Positions 36,162 through 45,517 of a stretch of 64,000 bases of DNA are shown here, piece after piece; the stretch's first letter is position 1; each line of letters begins with the position of its first letter. Both the position numbers and the translations under genes were made by a program. Origin of the DNA: JBMNGH01 sp050949725 (GTDB lineage Bacteria; Bacillota; Thermosediminibacteria; Thermosediminibacterales; Tepidanaerobacteraceae); the NCBI GenBank assembly GCA_050949725.1, contig JBMNGH010000008.1, positions 1 through 64,000 on the forward strand, written 5' to 3'. Below the pieces are notes generated by a model that saw nothing but the letters and a program-made list of their open reading frames with translations, searched no databases and was not told the origin of the DNA.

Positions 36162-37254
36162 GGTATTGGTATCCGGATATTATGGCTTTGGCAACGCAGG
36201 GGACGAGGCTATTCTCATGTCAATAGTGGAGTCCTTGAAAAGTTTAAGAAATGATATTCAAATAACTGCCCTCTCTGCCAATCCCCAATCCACAATGGAT
36301 CAACATGGTATAAATGCAGTACAAAGAACGAATCCATTGGCTGTATTGAGAGAGTTATCAAGAGCGGATTTGGTAATCAGCGGTGGAGGTGGTCTACTCC
36401 AAGATGCTACAAGCAGCAGGTCAATCCCTTATTACCTGTTCATCGTATATATGGCAAAAAAACTTAATAAAAAGGTCATGTTTTATGCCAATGGTGTCGG
36501 GCCTGTTTACAGGGAAATGAATAAACGCATTATTAGGTTAATTGGCAATACTGTTGACTTCATCACTGTAAGGGATGAGAAATCAAAACAGCAGTTGATA
36601 GATCTTGGAATCACGAAGCCTTCTATTGTTGTGACTGCAGATCCCGCATTTGTCTTGTCTCCCATACAAGACGAAATAGGAAAAAGGATTCTTGAGAAGC
36701 AGGGCATTACGATCACACAGGATCGCCCCCATATCGGCATTTCATTAAGGTCGTGGAACCTGGAAAAGAGCCATAAAACTATTGCTGGGGCTTGTGACTA
36801 TTTAATCAAAAATCACAATGCCAGTATAATATTTTTGCCAATGCAATACCCTAATGATTATTATGAGTCCCTTCATGTAATCAAACATATGAAAGGTCAT
36901 GCCCAAATACCGAATACCCCCTTGGGACCAAAGGAACTCCTTTGGCTTTCCGGAAAGATGGATATGATATTCGGCATGCGACTGCATGCACTCATCTTTG
37001 GCGCAATGATGTGTGTGCCAATAGTCGGTTTGATATATGATCCGAAAGTAGAGTTTTTTTTACAAAGAGTTGAGCAACCGTCTGCCGGTAAACCGGGAGA
37101 GCTTGACTTAATAACACTATGCCATCTCCTAGAAAATGTCCTACAAAACAAAGATGAAATCAAAAAGCAGCTTAAGGAAGCAAAAAAGGACCATGAAGAT
37201 CTGGCAATGAAGAATGCAGTTTATGCAGTTTCACTCTTGGGGGGGGAATTATGA
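36154..37254 (+). CDS. csaB: Polysaccharide pyruvyl transferase CsaB
   Basis: 366 residues from the ATG at 36154, which follows AGGAG. Conserved VSGYYGFGNAGDEAIL, VISGGGGLLQD, FYANGVGP, FGMRLHALIFG. CsaB adds ketal pyruvate from PEP to a wall polysaccharide; the pyruvate is the ligand of SLH domains of S-layer proteins. It implies an SLH-anchored cell surface in this organism. Overlaps tagA by 4 bases. Confidence 0.93.
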   Translation: MRRVLVSGYYGFGNAGDEAILMSIVESLKSLRNDIQITALSANPQSTMDQHGINAVQRTNPLAVLRELSRADLVISGGGGLLQDATSSRSIPYYLFIVYMAKKLNKKVMFYANGVGPVYREMNKRIIRLIGNTVDFITVRDEKSKQQLIDLGITKPSIVVTADPAFVLSPIQDEIGKRILEKQGITITQDRPHIGISLRSWNLEKSHKTIAGACDYLIKNHNASIIFLPMQYPNDYYESLHVIKHMKGHAQIPNTPLGPKELLWLSGKMDMIFGMRLHALIFGAMMCVPIVGLIYDPKVEFFLQRVEQPSAGKPGELDLITLCHLLENVLQNKDEIKKQLKEAKKDHEDLAMKNAVYAVSLLGGEL

Positions 37255-38003
37255 AATGCACCGATTTGGATAAAATAGACATATTAGGTGTTATTTTAAA
37301 TAGGATATCATACGATGAAGCAATTGAGAGAATAAAAGATTATATAAAAACAAAAAGAGCAGGCATCATAGTAACACCTAATGCGGAAATTATTATGAAT
37401 GCTCAAACCAGAAAAGAATTAAAGAATGCTATTAATACTGCTGACATAAGCTTTCCTGATGGAATAGGTGTTTTAATTGCTTCCAAAATCTTAAAGTCAC
37501 CGCTTGCTGACAGGACCGCAGGGTATGATCTATTGATTAAAATGCTTCAGCTTGCTCAGGAGGAGAGACTAAGTATCTACTTGCTTGGAGGGGTACCGGG
37601 TGTTGCCGAAGATGCCGCAAGAATACTATCCCGTAAGTTTCCAAATTTAATTACTGCTGGGACGATGCACGGTTATTTTGACGAAGATGCTGAAAAGCGA
37701 GTGATAGAAGACATAAATAAAAAAACACCGGATATGCTGATAGTTGGCATGGGTTCGCCTAAACAGGAGCTATTTATGTCAAGGTTCCGTCATGTTTTGA
37801 AATGTGGTGTGGCTATTGGAGTTGGCGGGAGTTTAGATGTAATCTCCGGCAGGGTTCAAAGGGCTCCAGTTTTTATGCAGAAGGCTGGCATGGAATGGCT
37901 TTTCAGGCTCTTAGTTCAGCCTGCAAGGATAAAAAGGGTGGGTGCACTCCCTCTGTTTTTATTAAAAGTAATTTTTTTCAGGAGAATCGAAAATGATGTC
38001 TAA
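37251..38003 (+). CDS. tagA: WecG/TagA/CpsF-family glycosyltransferase (GT26)
   Basis: 250 residues. Family motifs TPNAEIIMNA, FPDGIGVLIASK, YLLGGVPGVAEDAA and VGMGSPKQELF are complete, with a membrane-associating basic C-terminus (RLLVQPARIKRV). TagA adds N-acetylmannosamine to undecaprenyl-PP-GlcNAc, the committed step of linkage-unit synthesis for teichoic acids and secondary wall polymers. Beside csaB it most likely primes the SLH-binding polymer. Confidence 0.9.
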   Translation: MKCTDLDKIDILGVILNRISYDEAIERIKDYIKTKRAGIIVTPNAEIIMNAQTRKELKNAINTADISFPDGIGVLIASKILKSPLADRTAGYDLLIKMLQLAQEERLSIYLLGGVPGVAEDAARILSRKFPNLITAGTMHGYFDEDAEKRVIEDINKKTPDMLIVGMGSPKQELFMSRFRHVLKCGVAIGVGGSLDVISGRVQRAPVFMQKAGMEWLFRLLVQPARIKRVGALPLFLLKVIFFRRIENDV

Positions 38004-38847
38004 GACCGATTTTCTGGAATACGGTCAAATAATATTGGGGTGTTTCATAGGGTCACTTGGCCTTACAATGTTCTTGATTCCCAACAAGATAGCAGCAGGG
38101 GGTGTGAGCGGCCTTGCAACGGTTTTACACTACCTTTTTGATTTGCCCGTGGGTTGGTCAATGCTTGCCTTGAATATACCCCTTTTTATAGCAGGAGTAA
38201 GGGTTCTAGGGGGCGGTTTCGGTATTAAAACTGTCGTTGGAGCAGTTTTTTTTTCGGTCTTCACCGAGCTGACTGCAAATTTTCCGATAGTTACTCGAGA
38301 TTTGCTCTTATCTACAGTGTACGGAGGGTTTGTCCTGGGTGTTGGCATGGGTTTGGTTTTTCGAGTAAGGGGTTCTACTGGTGGCACTGACTTAGCGGCA
38401 ATGTTGCTTCACCATTTCTTTTCTATAAGTATAGGTCAGGGGTTTATGTTGGTGGATTCTTTTGTGATTGCTTTTGCCGGTATAGCTTTTAATTGGGAAC
38501 TGGCACTGTATTCATGGATAGCATTGTTTATAAGTGGAAAGATAGTAGACCTGCTAATAGAAGGGGCAACCTATGCAAAAGCTGCTTATATAATTTCAAA
38601 TGAAGCAGATACTATTTCCCGGAAAATATTGACCGAATTGGACCGGGGTGTGACCCTATTAGGGGGGAAAGGCGGGTATACAGGTGATGAGAAAAATGTG
38701 CTTCTTTGCGTTGTGACCAGGCTTGAGCTTTCAAAATTAAAGAAAATAGTAAAAGAACTTGACCCCAAGGCATTTATCATAGTTCATGATGTACATGAGG
38801 TGCTTGGAGAAGGGTTCAGTTACTTGGATAAAAATATTCGAAAATGA
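37993..38847 (+). CDS. YitT family membrane protein (DUF161-DUF2179)
   Basis: 284 residues. Five to six membrane helices in the first 195 residues (LIPNKIAAGGVSGLATVLHY, RGSTGGTDLAAMLLH) and a C-terminal cytosolic DUF2179 domain (GGYTGDEKNVLLCVVTR). Function unknown, possibly transport. Overlaps tagA by 11 bases; may be only a passenger in the operon. Confidence 0.85.
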   Translation: MMSKTDFLEYGQIILGCFIGSLGLTMFLIPNKIAAGGVSGLATVLHYLFDLPVGWSMLALNIPLFIAGVRVLGGGFGIKTVVGAVFFSVFTELTANFPIVTRDLLLSTVYGGFVLGVGMGLVFRVRGSTGGTDLAAMLLHHFFSISIGQGFMLVDSFVIAFAGIAFNWELALYSWIALFISGKIVDLLIEGATYAKAAYIISNEADTISRKILTELDRGVTLLGGKGGYTGDEKNVLLCVVTRLELSKLKKIVKELDPKAFIIVHDVHEVLGEGFSYLDKNIRK

Positions 38848-38875
38848 ATAAAACATAATTAAAGAGGTGGTTTAA

Positions 38876-39697
38876 ATGACTTTGCCATATGAGAAGCATC
38901 AAGAACTGAAAAATATCTCCCGCAATATACGTCGTCATATTATTGAGATGACTGCTGAGGCGGGCTCTGGTCATCCGGGCGGTTCACTGTCGTGTGCCGA
39001 TATATTGTCTGTGCTTTATTTTCATGTAATGAGAATAAACCCACAAGATCCTTTGTGGCCGGACAGAGACAGGCTTGTGCTCTCTAAAGGTCATGCTGCG
39101 CCCGCACTCTATGCTGCACTTGCTGAAAGAGGGTATTTTCCCAAAAAAGAATTGCTGAAACTGAGAAAATTTGGAGCTATTCTTCAAGGCCATCCGGATA
39201 TGAATAGCACCCCCGGGCTCGACATGACGACAGGTTCTCTTGGTCAAGGCCTCTCTGTGGCAAATGGTATGGCTTTAGCTGCCCGGATTGACAATAGGGA
39301 CTACAGGGTTTATGTAATACTGGGCGATGGAGAAGCCGAAGAAGGACAAGTATGGGAGGCGGCTATGACTTCCAGTCACTATAAGCTTGACAACCTTATG
39401 GTTTTCTTAGATTACAATCGCCTTCAAATTGATGGTCCTATTTCAGAAATAATATCACCCGAAAGCTTTTATGACAAATTTAAATCCTTTGGGTGGCATG
39501 TGTTAGAAATTGAAGGTCATGATATTGGGCAGATAGTAGAGTCGGTCGAACAGGCAAAGGTTACAAAAGGCAAGCCGACTGCAGTTATAGCACATACAAT
39601 AAAGGGTAAAGGTGTTGCCTTCATGGAAAATCAAGTTGGTTGGCATGGAAAGGCACCTACCAGAGAACAGGCCGAAGAAGCACTAAAGGCACTTTAA
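38876..39697 (+). CDS. Transketolase, N-terminal (TPP pyrophosphate-binding) subunit
   Basis: 273 residues. TPP motif GDGEAEEGQVWEA and the SKGHAAPALYA, GSLGQGLSVANGMA signatures. It forms one enzyme with the next gene product and shuttles two-carbon units in the non-oxidative pentose phosphate pathway. Splitting into two genes is common in Clostridia and archaea, and each half has its own ribosome site, so this is not a frameshift. Confidence 0.93.
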   Translation: MTLPYEKHQELKNISRNIRRHIIEMTAEAGSGHPGGSLSCADILSVLYFHVMRINPQDPLWPDRDRLVLSKGHAAPALYAALAERGYFPKKELLKLRKFGAILQGHPDMNSTPGLDMTTGSLGQGLSVANGMALAARIDNRDYRVYVILGDGEAEEGQVWEAAMTSSHYKLDNLMVFLDYNRLQIDGPISEIISPESFYDKFKSFGWHVLEIEGHDIGQIVESVEQAKVTKGKPTAVIAHTIKGKGVAFMENQVGWHGKAPTREQAEEALKAL

Positions 39698-39720
39698 ATT
39701 AATGAATGGAGGTATTAAAG

Positions 39721-40659
39721 ATGACCAAGATCGCTACCAGAGAGGCCTATGGCAAAACCCTGGCAGAGCTGGGTGATAGAATAAAAGATATTGTTGTGCT
39801 TGATGCTGACCTTTCAACATCTACAAAGACGGCAATTTTTGGAAATAAATATCCTGAAAGGTTTTTTAATATGGGGATAGCAGAGCAGGACCTTATGGGA
39901 ACAGCGGCAGGTTTAGCTACATGCGGGAAAATACCTTTTGCGAGCACCTTTGCCATTTTTGCAACAGGCAGGGCATTTGAACAAATCAGAAATTCCATAT
40001 GTTACCCCGGGTTAAATGTAAAGATAGCTGCAACCCATGCTGGCATTACTGTCGGGGCTGATGGAGCAACACACCAGTCAGTGGAAGACATTGCCCTAAT
40101 GAGGTCTTTACCGAATATGACTGTAATAAACCCTGCGGATGCTGAGGAGACGAAAAAAGCGGTTACGGCAGCTGCGTTGCATAATGGTCCGGTCTATATA
40201 AGGCTGGGTAGGCATCCTGTCGATACCATTTTTGGGGATGAGTACGATTTCAGTATGGGAAAAGGCGTGGTATTGAAAAAAGGAAAAGATGTTGCCTTAA
40301 TTGCCACCGGAGTAATGGTTGGCCAAGCGTTGGAAGCTGCAGTCAATTTAAAAACACAAGGTATCGATGCAATGGTGATAAACATACATACGATAAAACC
40401 TATTGACAAGGAAATCATCATAAAAGCTGCCGCCAACTGTCGAGCCATCGTTACAGCTGAAGAACATTCCATTATAGGAGGTTTGGGGAGTGCAGTTGCG
40501 GAAGTAATCGCAGAAGCGCAACCTGTTGTCATGAAAAGAATAGGAATAGAAGATAAGTTCGGGGAATCAGGTAAGCCTGAGGAATTAATGAAATATTTCG
40601 GATTAACTGCTCAACACATATCAGAAGCGGCGATAAAACTCCTTGAGAAAATTGTTTAG
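39721..40659 (+). CDS. Transketolase, C-terminal (Pyr domain) subunit
   Basis: 312 residues. GIAEQDLMGTAAGLA carries the TPP-activating Glu, and THAGITVGADGATHQS is the Pyr-domain signature; the transketolase C domain follows. ATG at 39721 is 8 bases after GGAGG; an upstream ATG at 39706 would swallow that site. Followed by a strong terminator. Confidence 0.93.
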   Translation: MTKIATREAYGKTLAELGDRIKDIVVLDADLSTSTKTAIFGNKYPERFFNMGIAEQDLMGTAAGLATCGKIPFASTFAIFATGRAFEQIRNSICYPGLNVKIAATHAGITVGADGATHQSVEDIALMRSLPNMTVINPADAEETKKAVTAAALHNGPVYIRLGRHPVDTIFGDEYDFSMGKGVVLKKGKDVALIATGVMVGQALEAAVNLKTQGIDAMVINIHTIKPIDKEIIIKAAANCRAIVTAEEHSIIGGLGSAVAEVIAEAQPVVMKRIGIEDKFGESGKPEELMKYFGLTAQHISEAAIKLLEKIV

Positions 40660-40668
40660 AAAAATCGA

Positions 40669-40711
40669 GGGAAGGTATTTGTAAGCTATATAATACCTTC
40701 CCCAGTTTTTT
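40669..40711 (+). terminator. Terminator after split transketolase
   Basis: A perfect 11-bp stem (GGGAAGGTATT/AATACCTTCCC) with a 12-base loop is followed by CAGTTTTTT. Confidence 0.9.
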
Positions 40712-40860
40712 ACGGTAGTAAGTTTGCTGCTAAAAATGTTTGTGGTGCGGGTATTCTCCATTCTGCAAAAGATATGTGTTTAAAAAATTGAGTTGGCAGC
40801 AAGCTTATTTGTTTGCTCAAATATCATACTAAAACTCTGTGCTTGACAGCTTAAAATAAT

Positions 40861-41229
40861 TTAAGGGTCTATTTTTGTAATAAACTGCTCAACTGGTTCT
40901 ACTGCTATTATCATCGTTGCTGCAAGCTGGTTTACAGGATCATAGTCCTTTAAGACACTTCTGAGCTTTAGACCGAACTTGTTTTCAAAAACCCTCTTTA
41001 GTTTTATCTTAAATTCGTTCAGTAGGGCCAAATCCATCAACCTTGCAGTAAACATGTCTTTTTCATCTATGTATTTCAAAACAGAAATCCTTCGGTTTAA
41101 TGCTAGTATGATGATTTTGTCCCCTATAATATCGATTTTTTGCCAATCTAGTTTGCAACCGTACATTTCTTCATTAATTTTGTCATTCATTTTTATTACT
41201 TCCTCTTTAAACTCATCGATAGTTTTCAT
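40861..41229 (-). CDS. DUF2294-like small protein
   Basis: 122 residues, no membrane segment. The layout (N-terminal helix, IIGDKIIILALNRRIS, then a C-terminal LRSVLKDYDPVNQLAATMII) resembles DUF2294 (MpsC-like) proteins, whose role is poorly known. ATG 9 bases after a GGGGG run. Monocistronic, opposite to its neighbours, at the edge of a region with several broken genes. Family assignment is moderate. Confidence 0.5.
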   Translation of the reverse strand: MKTIDEFKEEVIKMNDKINEEMYGCKLDWQKIDIIGDKIIILALNRRISVLKYIDEKDMFTARLMDLALLNEFKIKLKRVFENKFGLKLRSVLKDYDPVNQLAATMIIAVEPVEQFITKIDP

Positions 41230-41437
41230 TATAAAACCCCCATTTTTTTATTTGCCTCTTGATTTTGTTGAAAAAGACTCAATTTATACAAATTAATATC
41301 TTCTTATCTACTTCAATATTAATCAGTTCAACACAATTTTATGCACCACTGCTGTAAATAAATTTTTTCATAAAACTTGTTTATAATGTTACCATGACCT
41401 TCAAAGTTACCGTGAGCATCAGGATTCAGGAAGACAA

Positions 41438-41748
41438 ATGGGGTCAAATAAGATAAAATATTTTACCAAAGCTAGACTCATTATCACTCGGTATTGCATG
41501 GTATTTGGGAAAGCTTTCCGAAAAAGGGCCGGACGAAAAATTCTCTTTTGAATATCATATATGGTCCCTTGAAGGCAAAAAAAACATGTTAAGTATTCAT
41601 ATAGTAGTAAAAGATCAAATTGAACGCGGAAGACAATCATTAAAGTAAAGGAAGATGTTAGAAAAATGTGAAGGGAAAAGGAATTGAACATGCTACTATA
41701 GAAATTGATTATGAAAGTGAAAATTGCAAGAATAAGTTTTGTTATTGA
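41438..41748 (+). pseudogene. Remnant of a cation diffusion facilitator (CzcD-like) transporter
   Basis: Pieces of a CDF protein appear in order but in different frames. A start-like MGSNKIKYFTKA is followed by DSLSLGIAWYLGKLSEKG plus PDEKFSF, typical of TM2 and the loop after it. YHIWSLEGKKNMLSIHIVV comes next, typical of the cytoplasmic C-terminal domain, and GIEHATIEIDYESENC ends the domain. Transmembrane helices 3-6 are missing, and at least two frameshifts and a premature TAA (about 41646) separate the parts. It was a zinc/cobalt/cadmium-type exporter, now dead. Confidence 0.75.
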
Positions 41749-41873
41749 CAATCGTTTTTTTTACTACTTTTCGCGCATATTTAGCTGCACAATAAAGTTA
41801 AAGCCAGACATTTAATATACAAGACAATTCGATATATATTTAGATATTATTGTGGAACACAAGGTTCCCGGGA

Positions 41874-41904
41874 CCCGACAGCAATCTTTGAATGCGTCGT
41901 CGGG
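41874..41904 (+). repeat. Copy B of the dispersed hairpin seen after eno
   Basis: CCCGAC/GTCGGG outer stem and GCAATC/GAATGC inner stem (one mismatch), followed by TGGGGTTCTT. It matches 9641-9678 in the GCAATC arm and GTCGGGTGG tail. The T tract is degraded here. It lies between the dead CDF gene and a truncated reductase gene. Confidence 0.55.
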
Positions 41905-41943
41905 TGGGGTTCTTATATTAATTAATTGGGAGGTTTTTCATAA

Positions 41944-42171
41944 ATGAAAATACTTGCTACACTGGGAAGTCCGAGAAAGAAAGGGAATACAGCAACACTG
42001 TTAAATGCCTTTTTGAAAGGGACAAATGATAGGGCTGGAGCCGAAGTCGAGTTTGTATATTTGCAGGAAAAAGACATTCAGCCGTGCAAAAGCTGCCAAT
42101 CTTGCCGGAGATCACCCTTTTTGAAATGTGCCATCAATGATGATATGCAGCGGGTGAACAGGGCATGTTAA
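41944..42171 (+). pseudogene. Truncated NADPH-dependent FMN reductase / flavodoxin-like
   Basis: 75 residues: the FMN-phosphate loop GSPRKKGNTATLL and the CKSCQSCR cysteine motif of iron-sulfur flavoprotein-type reductases, stopping at TAA after VNRAC. Functional members are about 180-200 residues, so more than half, including the rest of the FMN site, is absent. TTGGGAGG ribosome site is intact. No clear continuation is seen in the 80 bases that follow. Confidence 0.7.
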
Positions 42172-42258
42172 GAAAACTGAGTGAAAGGATTTTTATAGGT
42201 CAAGGATTCAAAAAGGTTATTTTCATATGCCGTATCCTTGCGGCAAAGGGGTGATTTT

Positions 42259-43665
42259 ATGAAAAGGCTGTTGACGAGCCTGATATCGATCATTGCTGTT
42301 ATCTCGTTTTCAGGCGTGATTTATGCAAACTCGGGGCCTGTGTTTTGGAAAGGGTATCCATCTGCAAATATAATGAGTCTTGATGAAAACTCACCGATCT
42401 TGATTGAAAGAGAAGATCTCATTTTTGATTTCTCGAATGGTGCATTCGATTATACGATCAATGGCAAAACTACCGCAAATTATTATATGGTAAATCCGAC
42501 GAACAAGCAACAATCTGTGCAAATGGCTTTTCCTTTTGTAGGGAGGCTTCCCGAGCTCTCGCAGGAAGATATTTTAATTTCGGCAGACGGAGTACCTGTA
42601 CTTTACGATGTATATATTGGAGATGTTGTGGACTACTATGGACACCCGGAGGATGACAAGGAACTGAACTTTGATTTTGAAAGGATCATAAAAACTGTTA
42701 CTAATGAACCATACCGGGCGGAAAACTTTAAACAGGATCAAATCGGCAAGCTATATTTAATTGAAGTTGAACCAACCACTGATCAAAGGATAAACTTTTC
42801 GGTGGACTTTGAACTAGACGTTGACAAAACTAAAGTTCTCACAAATGGATTTAATCGTTTTGAAAGACATGGCGGGAATATAAAAATCGCTTCCGGGTGT
42901 TACAAACCGGAAGTATTAGAAATATTCGTTTTAGGTGAAGACATTGATTTAATAATGAATGCCTATTCCGATGGCCAACTTACAAAAAAAACCGATTTAT
43001 TCACCCATAAAATATCCACTAAAGATGTGGAGCTGAGATCATACTTGATGGACTGTGTCAAAAATAATGATTATATTAAGCTTAATGCCATGTTTTCGGA
43101 TATCCAATTATACAATACATATTCGAAGGCTCTTGACAGCTACCTCACATCGGGGTACAGCAGCGTAGAAGACCTTTTGCAACAGGGATCTCTTCAACGA
43201 ATTTTGATCCTTGTTTACACTGTGGACTTTCCCGGTAATGCTGAAAAAAAGGTAAGCGTATGCTATAATATATCCGGTACTATGGATAGAAGAGAGACAG
43301 CAGATGCCCTGTACACTTATGACTATATTTTGAATCCCGCTCAAAACTGGAGGGATTTTAATAACTTAAACATCAAGATTATAGCACCAGAAGAAGCCCC
43401 TCATATTGTAAAAAGCAGTATTGAATTTACAAAGGGAGAAAACAATGTCTATACGGCATTCTTGGAAAAACTGCCTGAATACGATTTGTTTTTTACACTA
43501 TACTCAAAAGACAAAATTACACTATTTGACAAAATACGAGGCAAATTCCAAAGACCATTTGGATACTTTGCCATGCTGTTGTTATACCCAATAGGTTTGC
43601 TGATAGCTGTAATTATTATTGTAATGGTTATTCTTAAAATAAAAAATAAATTGAGATTAAAATAA
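42259..43665 (+). CDS. Secreted, C-terminally membrane-anchored protein of unknown function
   Basis: 468 residues. Signal peptide (about 1-25, LLTSLISIIAVISFSGVIYA), a large extracytoplasmic domain with no motif I recognise, and a single C-terminal helix (about 440-462) followed by a basic tail (KIKNKLRLK). The topology is that of a surface protein with a type I anchor. ATG chosen because AAAGGGGTG lies before it. It stands among broken genes but is itself intact. Confidence 0.6.
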   Translation: MKRLLTSLISIIAVISFSGVIYANSGPVFWKGYPSANIMSLDENSPILIEREDLIFDFSNGAFDYTINGKTTANYYMVNPTNKQQSVQMAFPFVGRLPELSQEDILISADGVPVLYDVYIGDVVDYYGHPEDDKELNFDFERIIKTVTNEPYRAENFKQDQIGKLYLIEVEPTTDQRINFSVDFELDVDKTKVLTNGFNRFERHGGNIKIASGCYKPEVLEIFVLGEDIDLIMNAYSDGQLTKKTDLFTHKISTKDVELRSYLMDCVKNNDYIKLNAMFSDIQLYNTYSKALDSYLTSGYSSVEDLLQQGSLQRILILVYTVDFPGNAEKKVSVCYNISGTMDRRETADALYTYDYILNPAQNWRDFNNLNIKIIAPEEAPHIVKSSIEFTKGENNVYTAFLEKLPEYDLFFTLYSKDKITLFDKIRGKFQRPFGYFAMLLLYPIGLLIAVIIIVMVILKIKNKLRLK

Positions 43666-43738
43666 TGTTTATTTATTATAATCATAACTCAGTATAACCC
43701 TGTCTTAACTATGTTAGAAATCATTGTAGAAAGCGTGT

Positions 43739-45136
43739 TTGCTTGTGAAAAACAATATAAGTGCTGAAGAAAAATACCGTATGATGATATACACACCTGT
43801 TGATAAACTTATTTGCAAACTGGCGGTTCCGACTATTATAAGTATGATGATTACGGCGTTGTACAATATGGCCGATACGTTTTTTGTAAGCAAGATAAGC
43901 ACAAGTGCATCAGGTGCTGTAGGGGTAGCCTTTTCTCTAATGGCTATTATTCAAGCACTTGGATATACACTTGGTATGGGATCCGGAAATTATATTTCAA
44001 GACTACTCGGTCAAAAAAACAGACAGCTTGCCGGAAAAGTTGCCGCAACTGGCTTTTTTTCAGCCCTTTTTCTCGGCGCAGTCCTGGCCGTATCCGGTCT
44101 CATTTTTTTAGATCCCCTCGTATACGCTTTGGGGGCTACAAGCACAATTGCTCCCTATGCCAAGAGTTATATAAGGTATATCCTTATCGGTGCGCCCTAT
44201 ATGACCGCCTCATTTGTTTTGAACATTACGCTGCGCTACCAGGGAAGTGCTTTTTATGCAATGACGGGGATAGGAACCGGCGGCATTCTGAATATTATTT
44301 TAGATCCCATCTTTATCTTCGGCCTTAATTTGGGTACAGCAGGAGCGGCTTTAGCGACCATTATAAGTCAATTTATCAGCTTCAGTATCCTTTATCACAA
44401 TTCAGGGATAGCAGGAAATTTAAAAATCAGGTTTAGCAATTTTACTCCAAAATGGAAAATTTATAAACAAATACTCAAAGGCGGTATGCCTTCATTTTAC
44501 CGTCAGACATTAGGCAGTGTTGCAATGATTTGCATGAATTTCAGTGCGGGCATTTACGGTGATGCGGCTGTTGCTGCAATGGCTATAGTTACGCGAGTAT
44601 TTCATTTTATTATATTGGTGACGATCGGTTTTGGTCAAGGGTTTCAGCCGGTTTGTGGTTTTAATTATGGCGCAAAACGGTATGACCGGGTGCTCGGTGC
44701 ATTCTGGTTTTGTGTAAAAACTTCTGCAATATTTTTAGCAATAATGGCTTCAATTGGATTTGTGTTTTCATCTCAAATAATTTCGGCATTTAGGAGGGAA
44801 GATTTAGAGGTTGTCACAATAGGAACCAGGGCATTTAAGTTTTATTGTGCTTTATTGCCTTTTTCATCATGGGTTATAGTGTCTAATATGCTGTTACAAA
44901 CAATAGGCAAGTCCGTCAGAGCTTCTATTATAGCAGTATCACGTCAGGGTTTATTCTTTTTGCCTGTAATACTCATACTACCTCACAAGATGGGTCTTTT
45001 AGGCGTGCAAATCAGCCAACCTATAGCAGATGCCTGCACTTTTTTAATCTCATTGCCAATAGCGCTGAGCGTCCTAAAAGAGCTGCAATTACAGAATAAA
45101 AAGCATGTCAATATCGAGACATATGACATCAAATGA
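43739..45136 (+). CDS. MATE-family multidrug/cation antiporter
   Basis: 465 residues, about 12 membrane segments in two homologous halves. AVPTIISMMITALYNMADTF is the typical MATE TM1, and the second half begins GGMPSFYRQTLGSV. Exports cationic compounds in exchange for Na+ or H+. The start is uncertain: TTG at 43739 or GTG at 43745, neither with a strong ribosome site. Confidence 0.9.
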   Translation: MLVKNNISAEEKYRMMIYTPVDKLICKLAVPTIISMMITALYNMADTFFVSKISTSASGAVGVAFSLMAIIQALGYTLGMGSGNYISRLLGQKNRQLAGKVAATGFFSALFLGAVLAVSGLIFLDPLVYALGATSTIAPYAKSYIRYILIGAPYMTASFVLNITLRYQGSAFYAMTGIGTGGILNIILDPIFIFGLNLGTAGAALATIISQFISFSILYHNSGIAGNLKIRFSNFTPKWKIYKQILKGGMPSFYRQTLGSVAMICMNFSAGIYGDAAVAAMAIVTRVFHFIILVTIGFGQGFQPVCGFNYGAKRYDRVLGAFWFCVKTSAIFLAIMASIGFVFSSQIISAFRREDLEVVTIGTRAFKFYCALLPFSSWVIVSNMLLQTIGKSVRASIIAVSRQGLFFLPVILILPHKMGLLGVQISQPIADACTFLISLPIALSVLKELQLQNKKHVNIETYDIK

Positions 45137-45517
45137 GCCCTCGGTTTAATCCACTCGTTTAAGTCTTCATTAACTACTTCGACTTTGGGGTCCCATAGGT
45201 CATCACCAGTAAACTTTGAAAGATGTTTTCTATTCCATTCAATAGTTTTTGATTCAATTTCTATTACAATTACTTCTTCAATTTCTTCTCATTTTATAGC
45301 TTCCCCCAAGGAATAGCCGACCCCGAGGCCGCCGATAAGAATTTTTTCGGATGAGTTGCAGCCTTTGTAGCCGAATTTACTAAAAGTCTTTCGGAATTTC
45401 CGTTATAAGCCGCCATGAGAAAGTTCCATTAAATATCATTTCATAATACCCGTTTCTTTTTTGTAATTGTATCTCTCCGTTTTTGTCATAGCCCTTTCGA
45501 TTATATATAGGCAATTC
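45137..45517 (-). pseudogene. Remnant of a spermidine-synthase-like methyltransferase-fold gene
   Basis: On the minus strand the frames give ELPIYNRKGYDKNGEIQLQ, then NGYYEMIFNGTF, then after a frameshift MAAYNGNSERLLVNSATKAA, KILIGGLGVGYSLGEAIK, an in-frame TGA (45289-45291), EEIEEVIVIEIESKTIEWNR and KVEVVNEDLNEWIK. GGLGVGYSLGE is the AdoMet/dcAdoMet-site glycine motif of the SpeE family. The gene is broken by a frameshift, a stop and loss of its 3' part against the MATE gene. Confidence 0.7.

Noticed and set aside
38876..40659. Transketolase split considered as a frameshifted pseudogene
   Set aside because: Both halves have proper starts and ribosome sites, the split is at the usual domain border, and two-gene transketolases are common in Clostridia.
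45289..45291. TGA in the spermidine-synthase-like remnant considered as a selenocysteine codon
   Set aside because: The same gene also has a frameshift and is truncated, the family has no Sec members that I know, and the codon likely replaced a TGG.
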